Part shown: in pieces, positions 17,902-25,185 of the stretch | Layout of the letters: each line of letters opens with the position of its first letter | How positions within the stretch are numbered: the stretch's first letter is position 1 | Origin: a virus | Strand: one strand, 5' to 3' | Virus record (IMG/VR): IMGVR_UViG_3300024255_001548 | Span: 1-35,863 of that record | Length of the DNA stretch: 35,863 nt | Made by a program: the position numbers and the translations under genes | Notes under the pieces: model-generated | The model's input: the letters and a program-made list of their open reading frames with translations, nothing else | Told to the model about the DNA's origin: nothing | Databases searched by the model: none

Positions 17902-18775
17902 AAAGAAAACAAGAGCAATGCTAGCAAGATTTCGTTCAAAAACTTCTAATACTGTAAAACATTTCGAGTCATCCAATGATCCTAGTCTTCCAGATTATTT
18001 AGATAATCCTAAGATTCCATTCGGTATACAATCTGTTAGGAACTTTAATGACCAAACTCAGGATAGATCTCCAGCTCCTTCGCCTTGGATGCAGGGCGAT
18101 AATCAAGAAACATTTAAGAAAAATAAAAAAGTAATGGGCGAAAAATGGAAATATTATGACAAAACAATTACATATACTTTTAATGAACATGGATTTCGAT
18201 GTCCCGAATGGGATCAGATAGATTGGAAAAATTCTATTGTATTATTTGGGTGTTCGTGTACATATGGCATTGGTTTATCAGACGAAGAAACTATTTCGGC
18301 ACATTTAGAAAAATTGTCTAACAGACCAGTAATTAATCTAGGAGTACCTGGAGGATCCAACAGTTTGATGATACAAAATGCTACTAACTTGCTACATTTT
18401 TTTAAAGCGCCTTATGCTGTGGCTAATATTTGGAGTACTTCAGATAGATTTGAATATTTTTTAAAAGATAGTATTCATCATGCAGGACCATGGGACGGCA
18501 AGAATCAATCAGTAGATAATGTTCAAAAATTATGGCAATATACTTACGAGTATCCTGATCATGAACAAGGACTTAATTATTACGAAACAAAAATTGGAAA
18601 ATATTTGTGGCAAGATAGAAGCAAATATTCTGCTATATCATTTTTTCCATCTACTGTAACACGCACACAATTAGAAAAACAGTTTGTAATAGATAATCAA
18701 GCTAGAGATTTAATTCATCCTGGCGAAAACAACGCTATAGAAGTAGCAAACTATTTACATGAGAGATTCAAATGA
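17894..18775 (+). CDS. SGNH-hydrolase-like protein, second of two
   Basis: This 293-residue protein shows a fuller SGNH set than its upstream neighbour. VLFGCSCTYGIGLSDEET has block I with S121 as candidate nucleophile. VINLGVPGGSNSLMIQ has block II Gly150 and block III Asn156. ARDLIHPGENNAIEVANYL has block V D272-x2-H275. The N-terminal 25 residues are Lys/Arg-rich (MAKKKTRAMLARFRSK), unlike a signal peptide, so the protein is probably cytoplasmic. Between residues 60 and 110 lies an added section with YTFNEHGFRCPEW, a motif that often precedes this domain. It may act as an O-acetyl esterase or acetyltransferase on a carbohydrate. Confidence 0.65.
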   Translation: MAKKKTRAMLARFRSKTSNTVKHFESSNDPSLPDYLDNPKIPFGIQSVRNFNDQTQDRSPAPSPWMQGDNQETFKKNKKVMGEKWKYYDKTITYTFNEHGFRCPEWDQIDWKNSIVLFGCSCTYGIGLSDEETISAHLEKLSNRPVINLGVPGGSNSLMIQNATNLLHFFKAPYAVANIWSTSDRFEYFLKDSIHHAGPWDGKNQSVDNVQKLWQYTYEYPDHEQGLNYYETKIGKYLWQDRSKYSAISFFPSTVTRTQLEKQFVIDNQARDLIHPGENNAIEVANYLHERFK

Positions 18776-20289
18776 GTGATTATAATAAATCAGCAGATGT
18801 AGCAGAAATACAACTAAAACGTATTTCTCCAAGCATGTGTTATGCCAAGTGGGCACAAATGTCCATGCATTTAACCAACGGCACTACGCACAGTTGCTAT
18901 CATCCTCCTTTACATAAAATTGATGTAGAAGAAATAAAAGAAAATCCTAGTGCTTTGCATAATACAAAACAAAAAAAGCAAGAGCGTAAAGAAATGCTGG
19001 CTGGAAAACGTCCTGAAGGATGCAACTATTGTTGGAAAATTGAAGATCAAGGCGGACGCAGTGATAGGATATATCGTAGTGGCGAACAATGGGCACAAAA
19101 TTCTAAAATAGATATTATTGAAGCATTGGATACAGGAGATATTACTCCTCGATATGTAGAAGTAAACTTTAATCAGGCCTGTAATTTAAAATGTTCTTAT
19201 TGTAGCCCACATCTCAGCACTGCTTGGGAAGAAGAAATTAATAAATTTGGTTCTTATAGTATTATAAATGAAAAGGGCGAAAATGCAGAACACAACAACA
19301 CTGAATATCTAGCAAAAGATGGATTGATGCCATTAAAAGTTCCACAAGCTGCTAATCCTTATGTAACAGCATTTTGGAAATGGTGGCCAGAGTTATATAA
19401 AAAACTTGAAGTATTTAGAATTACTGGCGGCGAGCCATTAATGGATGTTAATACATTTAAAGTTTTAGATTACATCTACGAAAATCCAAATGCGTGGCTA
19501 GAAGTTAGTGTAACTAGTAATTTTTCTCCTCCTAAAACTGAGCTAATGGACAAGTTCATTGCCAAGTTAAAAAAATTAGAAGAAATACAAATATGGAAAG
19601 ACGAAGAACGTTTTAATCCAGGCTCTGGCAACAATTGGTATGTTAACATGGCATTAAAAAATGTTGCTGTGTTTGTTAGTGTCGATAGTGTAGAAGAACA
19701 AGCTGAATACATTAGAACAGGATTAGATTATAGTGCAATGCAAGGTAATGTAGACAAGTTTTTAGCAGAAACTAATAACACAACAATGACGTTTATTAAT
19801 ACATTCAACGCACTAAGTGTTCCTAAATTTAAAAACTTTTTAGAATATGTACTTTCTTTAAGAGCTGAATATAGCAGAGACAATCAAGGAACAAAATATA
19901 TTCCTATATATGATCAGTATAATACACACGACGATTATGAAATACATCCAAGGCAGCGTATTTGGTTTGATATTCCATTATTAAGAAATCCAGCATGGCA
20001 AGCAATACAAATATTACCACAAGAGTTTGATCATTATTTAGAAGATGCAATTGATTTTATGAAAGCAAATTCTAATACAGATAATTTTGTAGGATTTTAT
20101 GATTTTGAAATTAAAAAAGCAGAAAGAAATTTAGCAGCGTTACAAGCAAGAAATTTAAGCAGCCCAGAAGCACTTGAAAGAAACCGCCGCAATTTGGTTA
20201 AGTATTTTGATCAGCATGATATTCGTAGAAACACCAACTTTTGTAAAACATTTCCAGAATTTGTTGAGTTATACAATCAATATTCTTGA
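18772..20289 (+). CDS. Radical SAM enzyme with N-terminal twitch/SPASM-like cysteines (longest copy)
   Basis: This 505-residue paralogue of the rSAM enzyme at 11201 has catalytic cysteines C137-x3-C141-x2-C144 in QACNLKCSYC, then ITGGEPLMD. The N-terminal auxiliary cysteines are C23, C42 (HSCYHP), C84 and C87 (GCNYCW), with exactly the same spacing as the other copy. SVDSVEEQAEYIRTGL is the beta-strand and loop after the SAM site; the other copy has SLDSWGKKAEYIRTGL there. It is about 40 residues longer, through insertions near residues 155-180 and in the middle. It ends with a helical tail of KxF and NFCKTFPEFVELY, again shared. It overlaps the SGNH gene by 4 nt. A promoter begins inside its last codons. 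Confidence 0.85.
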   Translation: MSDYNKSADVAEIQLKRISPSMCYAKWAQMSMHLTNGTTHSCYHPPLHKIDVEEIKENPSALHNTKQKKQERKEMLAGKRPEGCNYCWKIEDQGGRSDRIYRSGEQWAQNSKIDIIEALDTGDITPRYVEVNFNQACNLKCSYCSPHLSTAWEEEINKFGSYSIINEKGENAEHNNTEYLAKDGLMPLKVPQAANPYVTAFWKWWPELYKKLEVFRITGGEPLMDVNTFKVLDYIYENPNAWLEVSVTSNFSPPKTELMDKFIAKLKKLEEIQIWKDEERFNPGSGNNWYVNMALKNVAVFVSVDSVEEQAEYIRTGLDYSAMQGNVDKFLAETNNTTMTFINTFNALSVPKFKNFLEYVLSLRAEYSRDNQGTKYIPIYDQYNTHDDYEIHPRQRIWFDIPLLRNPAWQAIQILPQEFDHYLEDAIDFMKANSNTDNFVGFYDFEIKKAERNLAALQARNLSSPEALERNRRNLVKYFDQHDIRRNTNFCKTFPEFVELYNQYS

Positions 20290-20314
20290 CAAATCAAATA
20301 ATTTATGCTAGAAT
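20286..20314 (+). promoter_or_regulatory. Sigma70-type promoter: TTGACA, 17 bp, TAGAAT, with no room for a leader
   Basis: TTGACA (20286-20291), a 17-bp spacer and TAGAAT (20309-20314) make a near-consensus promoter. The -10 box ends six bases before the ATG at 20321, so a normal transcription start falls on or next to the start codon, giving a leaderless or nearly leaderless mRNA. No Shine-Dalgarno sequence is seen before this ATG. The -35 box overlaps the stop codon of the preceding gene. Confidence 0.65.
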
Positions 20315-20320
20315 ATTACA

Positions 20321-20995
20321 ATGTACGATATAGTCTTTATTAGTTACCAAGAGCCTTCAGCAGATGAAAACTATGCTGCACTAAAGGCACGATTTCCTAT
20401 GGCTAAACGTGTACACGGAGTTAAAGGAATACACCAGGCACATATAAAGGCAGCAAAGAAATGCTTTACTAAAATGTTCTGGATTGTAGATGCAGATGCA
20501 CTTATACTAGATACATTTAATTTTGATTATGAAGTTCCAGATCATCAATTAGATCACGTACATGTATGGAGAGCAAAGAATCCTATTAATGGATTAGAAT
20601 ATGGCTATGGAGGAGTAAAGTTATTTCCCCGCAAACTTACAATAGATATGGATACAAGTAAGGCGGATATGACTACAAGCATAAGTGAACATTTTATTGC
20701 TATAGATGAAGTTGCAAATACTACAGCATTTAATACAAGTCCATTTGAAACATGGAAAGGTGCATTTAGAGAATGTGCCAAATTAAGTAGTAAGACAATC
20801 TTGAGGCAAAACAATGAAGAAACAGACGATAGACTTAATACGTGGTGTACAAAAGGCTCTAAGGAACGCTATGGCAGCTACGCTCTTAATGGTGCTAATG
20901 CTGGTAGGAAGTTTGGGATTTCTAATAGGAGCAATATTAGTCTTATAAATGATTTTGATTGGCTAAAGGAACAGTTTAATGCAGCTAGTTTCTAG
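20321..20995 (+). CDS. GT-A-like glycosyltransferase candidate, short paralogue of the gene at 10281
   Basis: This 224-residue protein matches the gene at 10281 along its N-terminal two thirds: DIVFISYQEPSADENYAAL, AKRVHGVKG, FWIVDADALIL with a DAD motif at residues 57-59, and WRAKNPINGLEYGYGGVKLFP. The longer C-terminal part of that paralogue is missing here. It is the first gene after the promoter at 20286 and its ATG may be the 5' end of the mRNA. It overlaps the following SPASM rSAM gene by 17 nt. Its likely role is a nucleotide-sugar or nucleotide-binding transferase. Confidence 0.5.
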   Translation: MYDIVFISYQEPSADENYAALKARFPMAKRVHGVKGIHQAHIKAAKKCFTKMFWIVDADALILDTFNFDYEVPDHQLDHVHVWRAKNPINGLEYGYGGVKLFPRKLTIDMDTSKADMTTSISEHFIAIDEVANTTAFNTSPFETWKGAFRECAKLSSKTILRQNNEETDDRLNTWCTKGSKERYGSYALNGANAGRKFGISNRSNISLINDFDWLKEQFNAASF

Positions 20996-22034
20996 TATTA
21001 AGACAGTTCATGTTGAACTTACAGATAAATGTCAAGCACAGTGTCCTATGTGTGCCAGAAACTACCACGGCGGCGCCACTCGACCTTTTATACGTAACGG
21101 CGATATTAGTATTGAACAATTTAAAGAATGGTTTCCTCGACAATTCCTAGCACAATTAAATAATTTCTATAGTTGTGGTAACTACGGAGATCCTGCATTT
21201 GCAAAAGATTGTTTAGAAATATATGCATATGTACGTGAATGTAATCCAACAACACGGTTAGCAATCCATACCAATGGAGGTATGAGAAATCCTGCATGGT
21301 GGAAAAAACTAGCACAACATAATATTGATGTTATATTCGCAGTTGATGGTTTCAAAGGAAAGCACGAACTATATCGTAAAAATACAAATTTTGATAAAGT
21401 AATAGAAAATTTAAAAGCATTTATTGATGCTGGAGGCAATGCGTCAGTTGATAGTTTAGTATTTTTACACAACGAACACCAAGTAGATGAACTTGAAACA
21501 TACTTGTTAAACATTGGAGTACAAAAAGTAAACTTTGTTAGTACGACACGATTCTACGAAATGAAAGAATACGAAGTACATGACAATAACGGCAATGTAG
21601 AATATACTATTGCTCCTGCACAAACACAAAGATTTAAAAAAACACCGTCAAAGTCATTAACGGCATTACTAGATAAAACGTATAGAGATTCTGCAATAGC
21701 TCATAGTACAATTACGCCTAAATGTGAAATAGAAAATGGTATATATGTAGATCCGTATGGTGATATTTTTCCTTGTTGTTGGTTAGGAGGAGACTACTTA
21801 GAGCAGCCAATACAAGAAGTACTGCCAATACACCAATTGCGTAATCTAAGTGTTGAAAATACCAAACAAGTATTGTTAGATGTTGGTATTCCTAACTGCA
21901 AAGATGGTATACTATCTAACAATGCAACGTTATTTAAAAAGTTGTCTGATTATTGGGATGGAGTGGACAAATGTATGACATGTTCCCGACAATGTAGTAA
22001 ACTAATGTATGAGAGTAATAACAAATATGAATGA
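20979..22034 (+). CDS. Radical SAM enzyme with C-terminal SPASM-type domain
   Basis: This 351-residue rSAM protein belongs to a different lineage from the large twitch type. The catalytic cysteines are C18-x3-C22-x2-C25 in DKCQAQCPMC. The SAM-binding GGEP motif is replaced by GNYGDP, as in some SPASM relatives. The C-terminal third carries Cys-rich text: KCEIENGIYVDPYGDIFPCCW, then CMTCSRQC near the end. This is the standard SPASM order, with auxiliary clusters behind the core. SPASM enzymes often modify peptides or proteins or act as dehydrogenases. It starts inside the GT-like gene (17-nt overlap). The next gene starts within its last eight bases. Confidence 0.85.
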   Translation: MQLVSSIKTVHVELTDKCQAQCPMCARNYHGGATRPFIRNGDISIEQFKEWFPRQFLAQLNNFYSCGNYGDPAFAKDCLEIYAYVRECNPTTRLAIHTNGGMRNPAWWKKLAQHNIDVIFAVDGFKGKHELYRKNTNFDKVIENLKAFIDAGGNASVDSLVFLHNEHQVDELETYLLNIGVQKVNFVSTTRFYEMKEYEVHDNNGNVEYTIAPAQTQRFKKTPSKSLTALLDKTYRDSAIAHSTITPKCEIENGIYVDPYGDIFPCCWLGGDYLEQPIQEVLPIHQLRNLSVENTKQVLLDVGIPNCKDGILSNNATLFKKLSDYWDGVDKCMTCSRQCSKLMYESNNKYE

Positions 22035-23010
22035 CTTTCAGCAAATTCCGTGGGATAACATTACAAAATTTGGGCAGCAAACTCTATTAGATACCAATCT
22101 CTTTACAGTATCATGGATACTTGCTAGATTTTGCAACTATAATTGTAGTTATTGTTGGCCTTATGCTAGAAGTAGCACTCCTGACCATCAAAAATTAGAA
22201 GTCTATTTAAAAACATTAAACAATATTAAACAGCAAGCTCGAGACAACGGATTTACTGATTTTCATTTTAGTTTTAGCGGAGGCGAACCAACTGCTTATA
22301 AATACTTTGGGGAGATTATAGATCATTACTGTAGGGATACAGCACCCGAGTACCAAAGCATCCACATGACGACCAATCTTAGCCCAGGCAGCAAATGGTG
22401 GAGTCGATGGTTAGAATCAACTAGTACTTTACAACGTAAAAGTATTACAGCAAGCTATCATGCAGAGTTTGCTAATGAACAAGAGTTTGGAGATAAATGT
22501 CTCCAATTAATAGAAGGAGGAGTATATGTTACGATCAATCAAGTTATGGTTCCTGAAATGTTTCAAGAGCTTTACGAACGCTTGGAACGATTTGCCGCCA
22601 GAGGTATTAACGTCACTCTCAAGCCCCAGTCCGATCCAACCGCCTCCCACGTGGTACATGGATACACTGAAGACCAGATCACAACAATGCGACAAGGATT
22701 TCCTCAGCACTGGAACGGAGAGCAAATTGCACAAATCGAACTCAAAGATGCTCAAGGAGTAACTTACGAGTTAGATCAAGCAGAACGATTTAATGCGTTT
22801 GGATTTAACAAGTTCAAAGGCTGGGAATGTAATGCAGGATATCAAGGAATTGTAATACGTGAAAACGAAGTAAAACGTAGTTACAGTTGTCACGAACAAC
22901 CACTTGGCACACTTTCTGAAGGCTTTAACATATTCGACTCACCTCGCAAGTGTGTTACGCCTACATGTGTAAGTAGTGCAGATAGTAAAATACCAAAGAG
23001 GAAATTATGA
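22027..23010 (+). CDS. Radical SAM enzyme, small type with CNAG C-terminal motif
   Basis: This 327-residue rSAM protein has catalytic cysteines C36-x3-C40-x2-C43 in RFCNYNCSYC, followed by FSFSGGEPTAY. Near the C-terminus are GWECNAGYQGIVI, SYSCHE and a CVTPTC segment. These belong to a shared pattern (GWxCNxG, a strand with x-G-x-V, C, then two closing cysteines) found also in the genes at 26582 and 27528. I take the ATG at 22027, which overlaps the previous stop, over the ATG at 22009, which has no ribosome-binding site; six residues are at stake. Around 22590-22660 the base composition rises sharply to about 57% G+C. Confidence 0.8.
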   Translation: MNDFQQIPWDNITKFGQQTLLDTNLFTVSWILARFCNYNCSYCWPYARSSTPDHQKLEVYLKTLNNIKQQARDNGFTDFHFSFSGGEPTAYKYFGEIIDHYCRDTAPEYQSIHMTTNLSPGSKWWSRWLESTSTLQRKSITASYHAEFANEQEFGDKCLQLIEGGVYVTINQVMVPEMFQELYERLERFAARGINVTLKPQSDPTASHVVHGYTEDQITTMRQGFPQHWNGEQIAQIELKDAQGVTYELDQAERFNAFGFNKFKGWECNAGYQGIVIRENEVKRSYSCHEQPLGTLSEGFNIFDSPRKCVTPTCVSSADSKIPKRKL

Positions 23011-23741
23011 AGTTTGGAATATTAGGATACGGGTACGTTGGCAAGGCAACACATTTGGGGTTATTAAACAATCAAAAGTGTATTGTCCATGATACTATAT
23101 TTGAATCTAAAAGAACAATATTAAAAGATGCTGAGACAATATTTGTATGCATACCAACAGCAACACAAGCAGATATTAATACAGTAATATCTGAAATAGC
23201 TCAAATACAAGAATTTAATCCTTCTGCAACTTTTATTATTCGTAGTACACTACCTTTAGGAGCATGTAAAAGAATTCAAGAATATGTAGGAGATATTATC
23301 TACATACCAGAATTTCTACGTGAACGTTATTGGGAAACTGATTGCTTAAAACGTCCATTAGTTGTAGGTAGTGATGGTGTTATTTTGCCTGAATGGTTGT
23401 TACATGAAGATATCAAAATTTGCTCTACACAAGAAGCAGAACTTGTAAAAATGTATTCTAATAACTTTGCTGTAATGCGTATCGCATTTGCTAACGTATT
23501 CTATGATTTAGCACAAGATATAAATGCTGACTATAGTAAAGTATTAGATATGTACTTAGATGTACAACAGGATCAAACATATATGGAAGTTCCTGGTCAC
23601 GACGGAACAAGAGGCTTTGGAGGCAAGTGTTTGCCTAAGGATTTAGATTTTCTTATTGAAACACTTGACGAAAAGGGTATTGACCAAAATTGGTTTAAAC
23701 ATATTAGAGAGTTGAATAAAGGATGGCAAAAAAAGTTTTAA
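23007..23741 (+). CDS. Shortened UDP-glucose/GDP-mannose dehydrogenase-like protein
   Basis: This 244-residue protein is far short of the usual 390-450. It has the N-terminal NAD-binding fold (GYGYVG at residues 7-12), PTAT at 50-53, RSTLPLG at 79-85, PEFLRE at 101-106, the central helix ELVKMYSNNFAVMRIAFAN with K148 and N153, and the catalytic motif FGGKCLPKD with C208. It stops about 32 residues after that Cys, so the C-terminal UDP-binding domain is missing. FANE has become FANV. The family oxidises a UDP-hexose to a uronic acid. The next gene is an epimerase-like SDR, as in UDP-uronate pathways. The short form may work as a dehydrogenase of altered specificity. Confidence 0.75.
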   Translation: MKFGILGYGYVGKATHLGLLNNQKCIVHDTIFESKRTILKDAETIFVCIPTATQADINTVISEIAQIQEFNPSATFIIRSTLPLGACKRIQEYVGDIIYIPEFLRERYWETDCLKRPLVVGSDGVILPEWLLHEDIKICSTQEAELVKMYSNNFAVMRIAFANVFYDLAQDINADYSKVLDMYLDVQQDQTYMEVPGHDGTRGFGGKCLPKDLDFLIETLDEKGIDQNWFKHIRELNKGWQKKF

Positions 23742-24589
23742 CAGGACACAAAGGCTTTATAGGTAGTCATTATTACAATTATGTAAAAGACACGTATGAT
23801 GTATATCCTTATGATCAAAAAGACGGCGACGATAAAAATTTAAGATACCCAAGTGTAACTAACAACATGCCGGATTGTAATACTGTAGTACATCTTGCAG
23901 CAACAAACGGCACAAGATTGTTCTACCAAAATCCTACAGATGTTTGTATCAATAACACACTGCCTACTATTAACTTGATTGAACGTTATAGAAACACTGA
24001 TACAAAGTTTGTATTTGCTAGTACATGCGAAATATTCAACAGCACAATAGACAACGGTTACTACCATGTACCTACTGACGAAGCAGTACCAGTTATGTAC
24101 AACGACATTACTAATCCACGTTGGAGTTATAGTATACCAAAAGCACTAGGCGAAAACCTAGTTGCTAATAGCGGACTTGAGTATCTTATCATACGCTACT
24201 TTAATGTATACGGTCCAGGACAAATAGATCACTTTATAAATGAGTTTGTAGAACGTTGTAAACAAGGCGAGTACTATATCAAAGGCAACGACACACGTAG
24301 TTTTTGTTATGTTGACGATGCTGTGCGTATGACAGATATACTAATACAAACTGCTAGTAATCAAACAGTAAATGTAGGACAGGACGTTGAGACACGTATA
24401 AGTGTTGTAGCAAAACTAATTATGGGCTATATGGGTATCAACCCTGACAGATTAGAAATACGTCCCGGTCCAGTTGGAAGTGCTACACGTAGATGTCCTG
24501 ATACTACGATAGTACAAACACTTACAGGATTTAAAGATTACACACCACTTGAAGTTGGATTAAAAAAGACATTGGAAAGTCTAGTATGA
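23723..24589 (+). CDS. NAD-dependent epimerase/decarboxylase-like SDR
   Basis: This 288-residue extended SDR has TGHKGFIG (residues 7-14) as Rossmann motif, VVHLAATNG at 55-63, S100 in FASTCEIF, and the catalytic Y136-x3-K140 in YSIPK. YFNVYGPGQ and RSFCYVDDAVRM are typical of UDP-glucuronate epimerase and decarboxylase families. It is a little shorter than usual (about 310-340). It overlaps the dehydrogenase-like gene by 19 nt, and that overlap holds a slippery heptamer in the right phase to join the two frames. Together they could produce a UDP-uronic acid or UDP-pentose for the glycosyltransferases. Confidence 0.8.
   Translation: MAKKVLTGHKGFIGSHYYNYVKDTYDVYPYDQKDGDDKNLRYPSVTNNMPDCNTVVHLAATNGTRLFYQNPTDVCINNTLPTINLIERYRNTDTKFVFASTCEIFNSTIDNGYYHVPTDEAVPVMYNDITNPRWSYSIPKALGENLVANSGLEYLIIRYFNVYGPGQIDHFINEFVERCKQGEYYIKGNDTRSFCYVDDAVRMTDILIQTASNQTVNVGQDVETRISVVAKLIMGYMGINPDRLEIRPGPVGSATRRCPDTTIVQTLTGFKDYTPLEVGLKKTLESLV
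23729..23735 (+). promoter_or_regulatory. Candidate -1 frameshift site (A AAA AAG)
   Basis: In the dehydrogenase frame, the codons around the overlap are CAA AAA AAG TTT TAA, giving an A AAA AAG heptamer as used in dnaX. The downstream epimerase gene is in the -1 frame and carries straight on through GTT TTA ACA. An AAAGG lies six bases upstream. No strong downstream hairpin is evident by eye. Confidence 0.35.
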
Positions 24590-25185
24590 AGATTGAAATA
24601 GAAGACGTATTATTTTGGATGGACGCTATCCGTAACAGTGATGATAGATATCGTACCCTTGAAAGTTTTTGGAAGGGACAAGTAAACAGCAAAGTATGGT
24701 TAGCTGAGAACCTAATAGGATTTGTACCCGTTAGACCGTTAAATATTGTTATATACGGTGGATGGAACGGTGTGCTGGCAAGTATACTCTTTAACTCTAA
24801 CATAGCTGTAAACAGCATTACAAGCGTGGATATAGACCCTGTGTGCGAAGATATAGCAAACACAGTAAACAAGCGTCAAGAGATGCAAGGTAAGTTTAGT
24901 GCTGTAACAGCAGATATGTGCGAATACACTACTAATGCTGATGTAGTTATAAACACTAGTTGCGAACACATTACACAAGAACAGTACGAACAATGGTTAA
25001 ACAATCAACCAGACGATGCAGTATTTGTATTACAAAGCAATAACTATTTTACACACGATGAACATGTTCGTTGTGCTATAGATTTAACAGACTTTACACG
25101 TATGAGTAAGTTAAAGCCATATTATAGAGGAACTCTTGATACTCCAAAGTATGAACGCTACATGATTATAGGTAAAAAGAAATGA
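24586..25185 (+). CDS. SAM-dependent methyltransferase-like protein
   Basis: This 199-residue class I (Rossmann) methyltransferase-like protein has a motif I, VIYGGWNGVLAS (about residues 55-66), a motif II acidic segment with SVDIDP (D82 and D84) and a motif IV region with VINTSCEHI (about 121-129). The N-terminal 45 residues look helical and may bind the substrate. Length is that of a minimal methyltransferase. It overlaps both neighbours by ATGA. Target could be a sugar hydroxyl, a carboxylate or a protein. Its position directly behind the sugar-nucleotide genes favours a sugar or glycan, by inference. Confidence 0.65.
   Translation: MKIEIEDVLFWMDAIRNSDDRYRTLESFWKGQVNSKVWLAENLIGFVPVRPLNIVIYGGWNGVLASILFNSNIAVNSITSVDIDPVCEDIANTVNKRQEMQGKFSAVTADMCEYTTNADVVINTSCEHITQEQYEQWLNNQPDDAVFVLQSNNYFTHDEHVRCAIDLTDFTRMSKLKPYYRGTLDTPKYERYMIIGKKK

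Noticed and set aside
22297-22304. TATAAATA, a perfect T4 late-promoter motif
   Set aside because: It lies inside the coding sequence of the small rSAM gene and not near a following start codon. In AT-rich DNA single copies are expected by chance.
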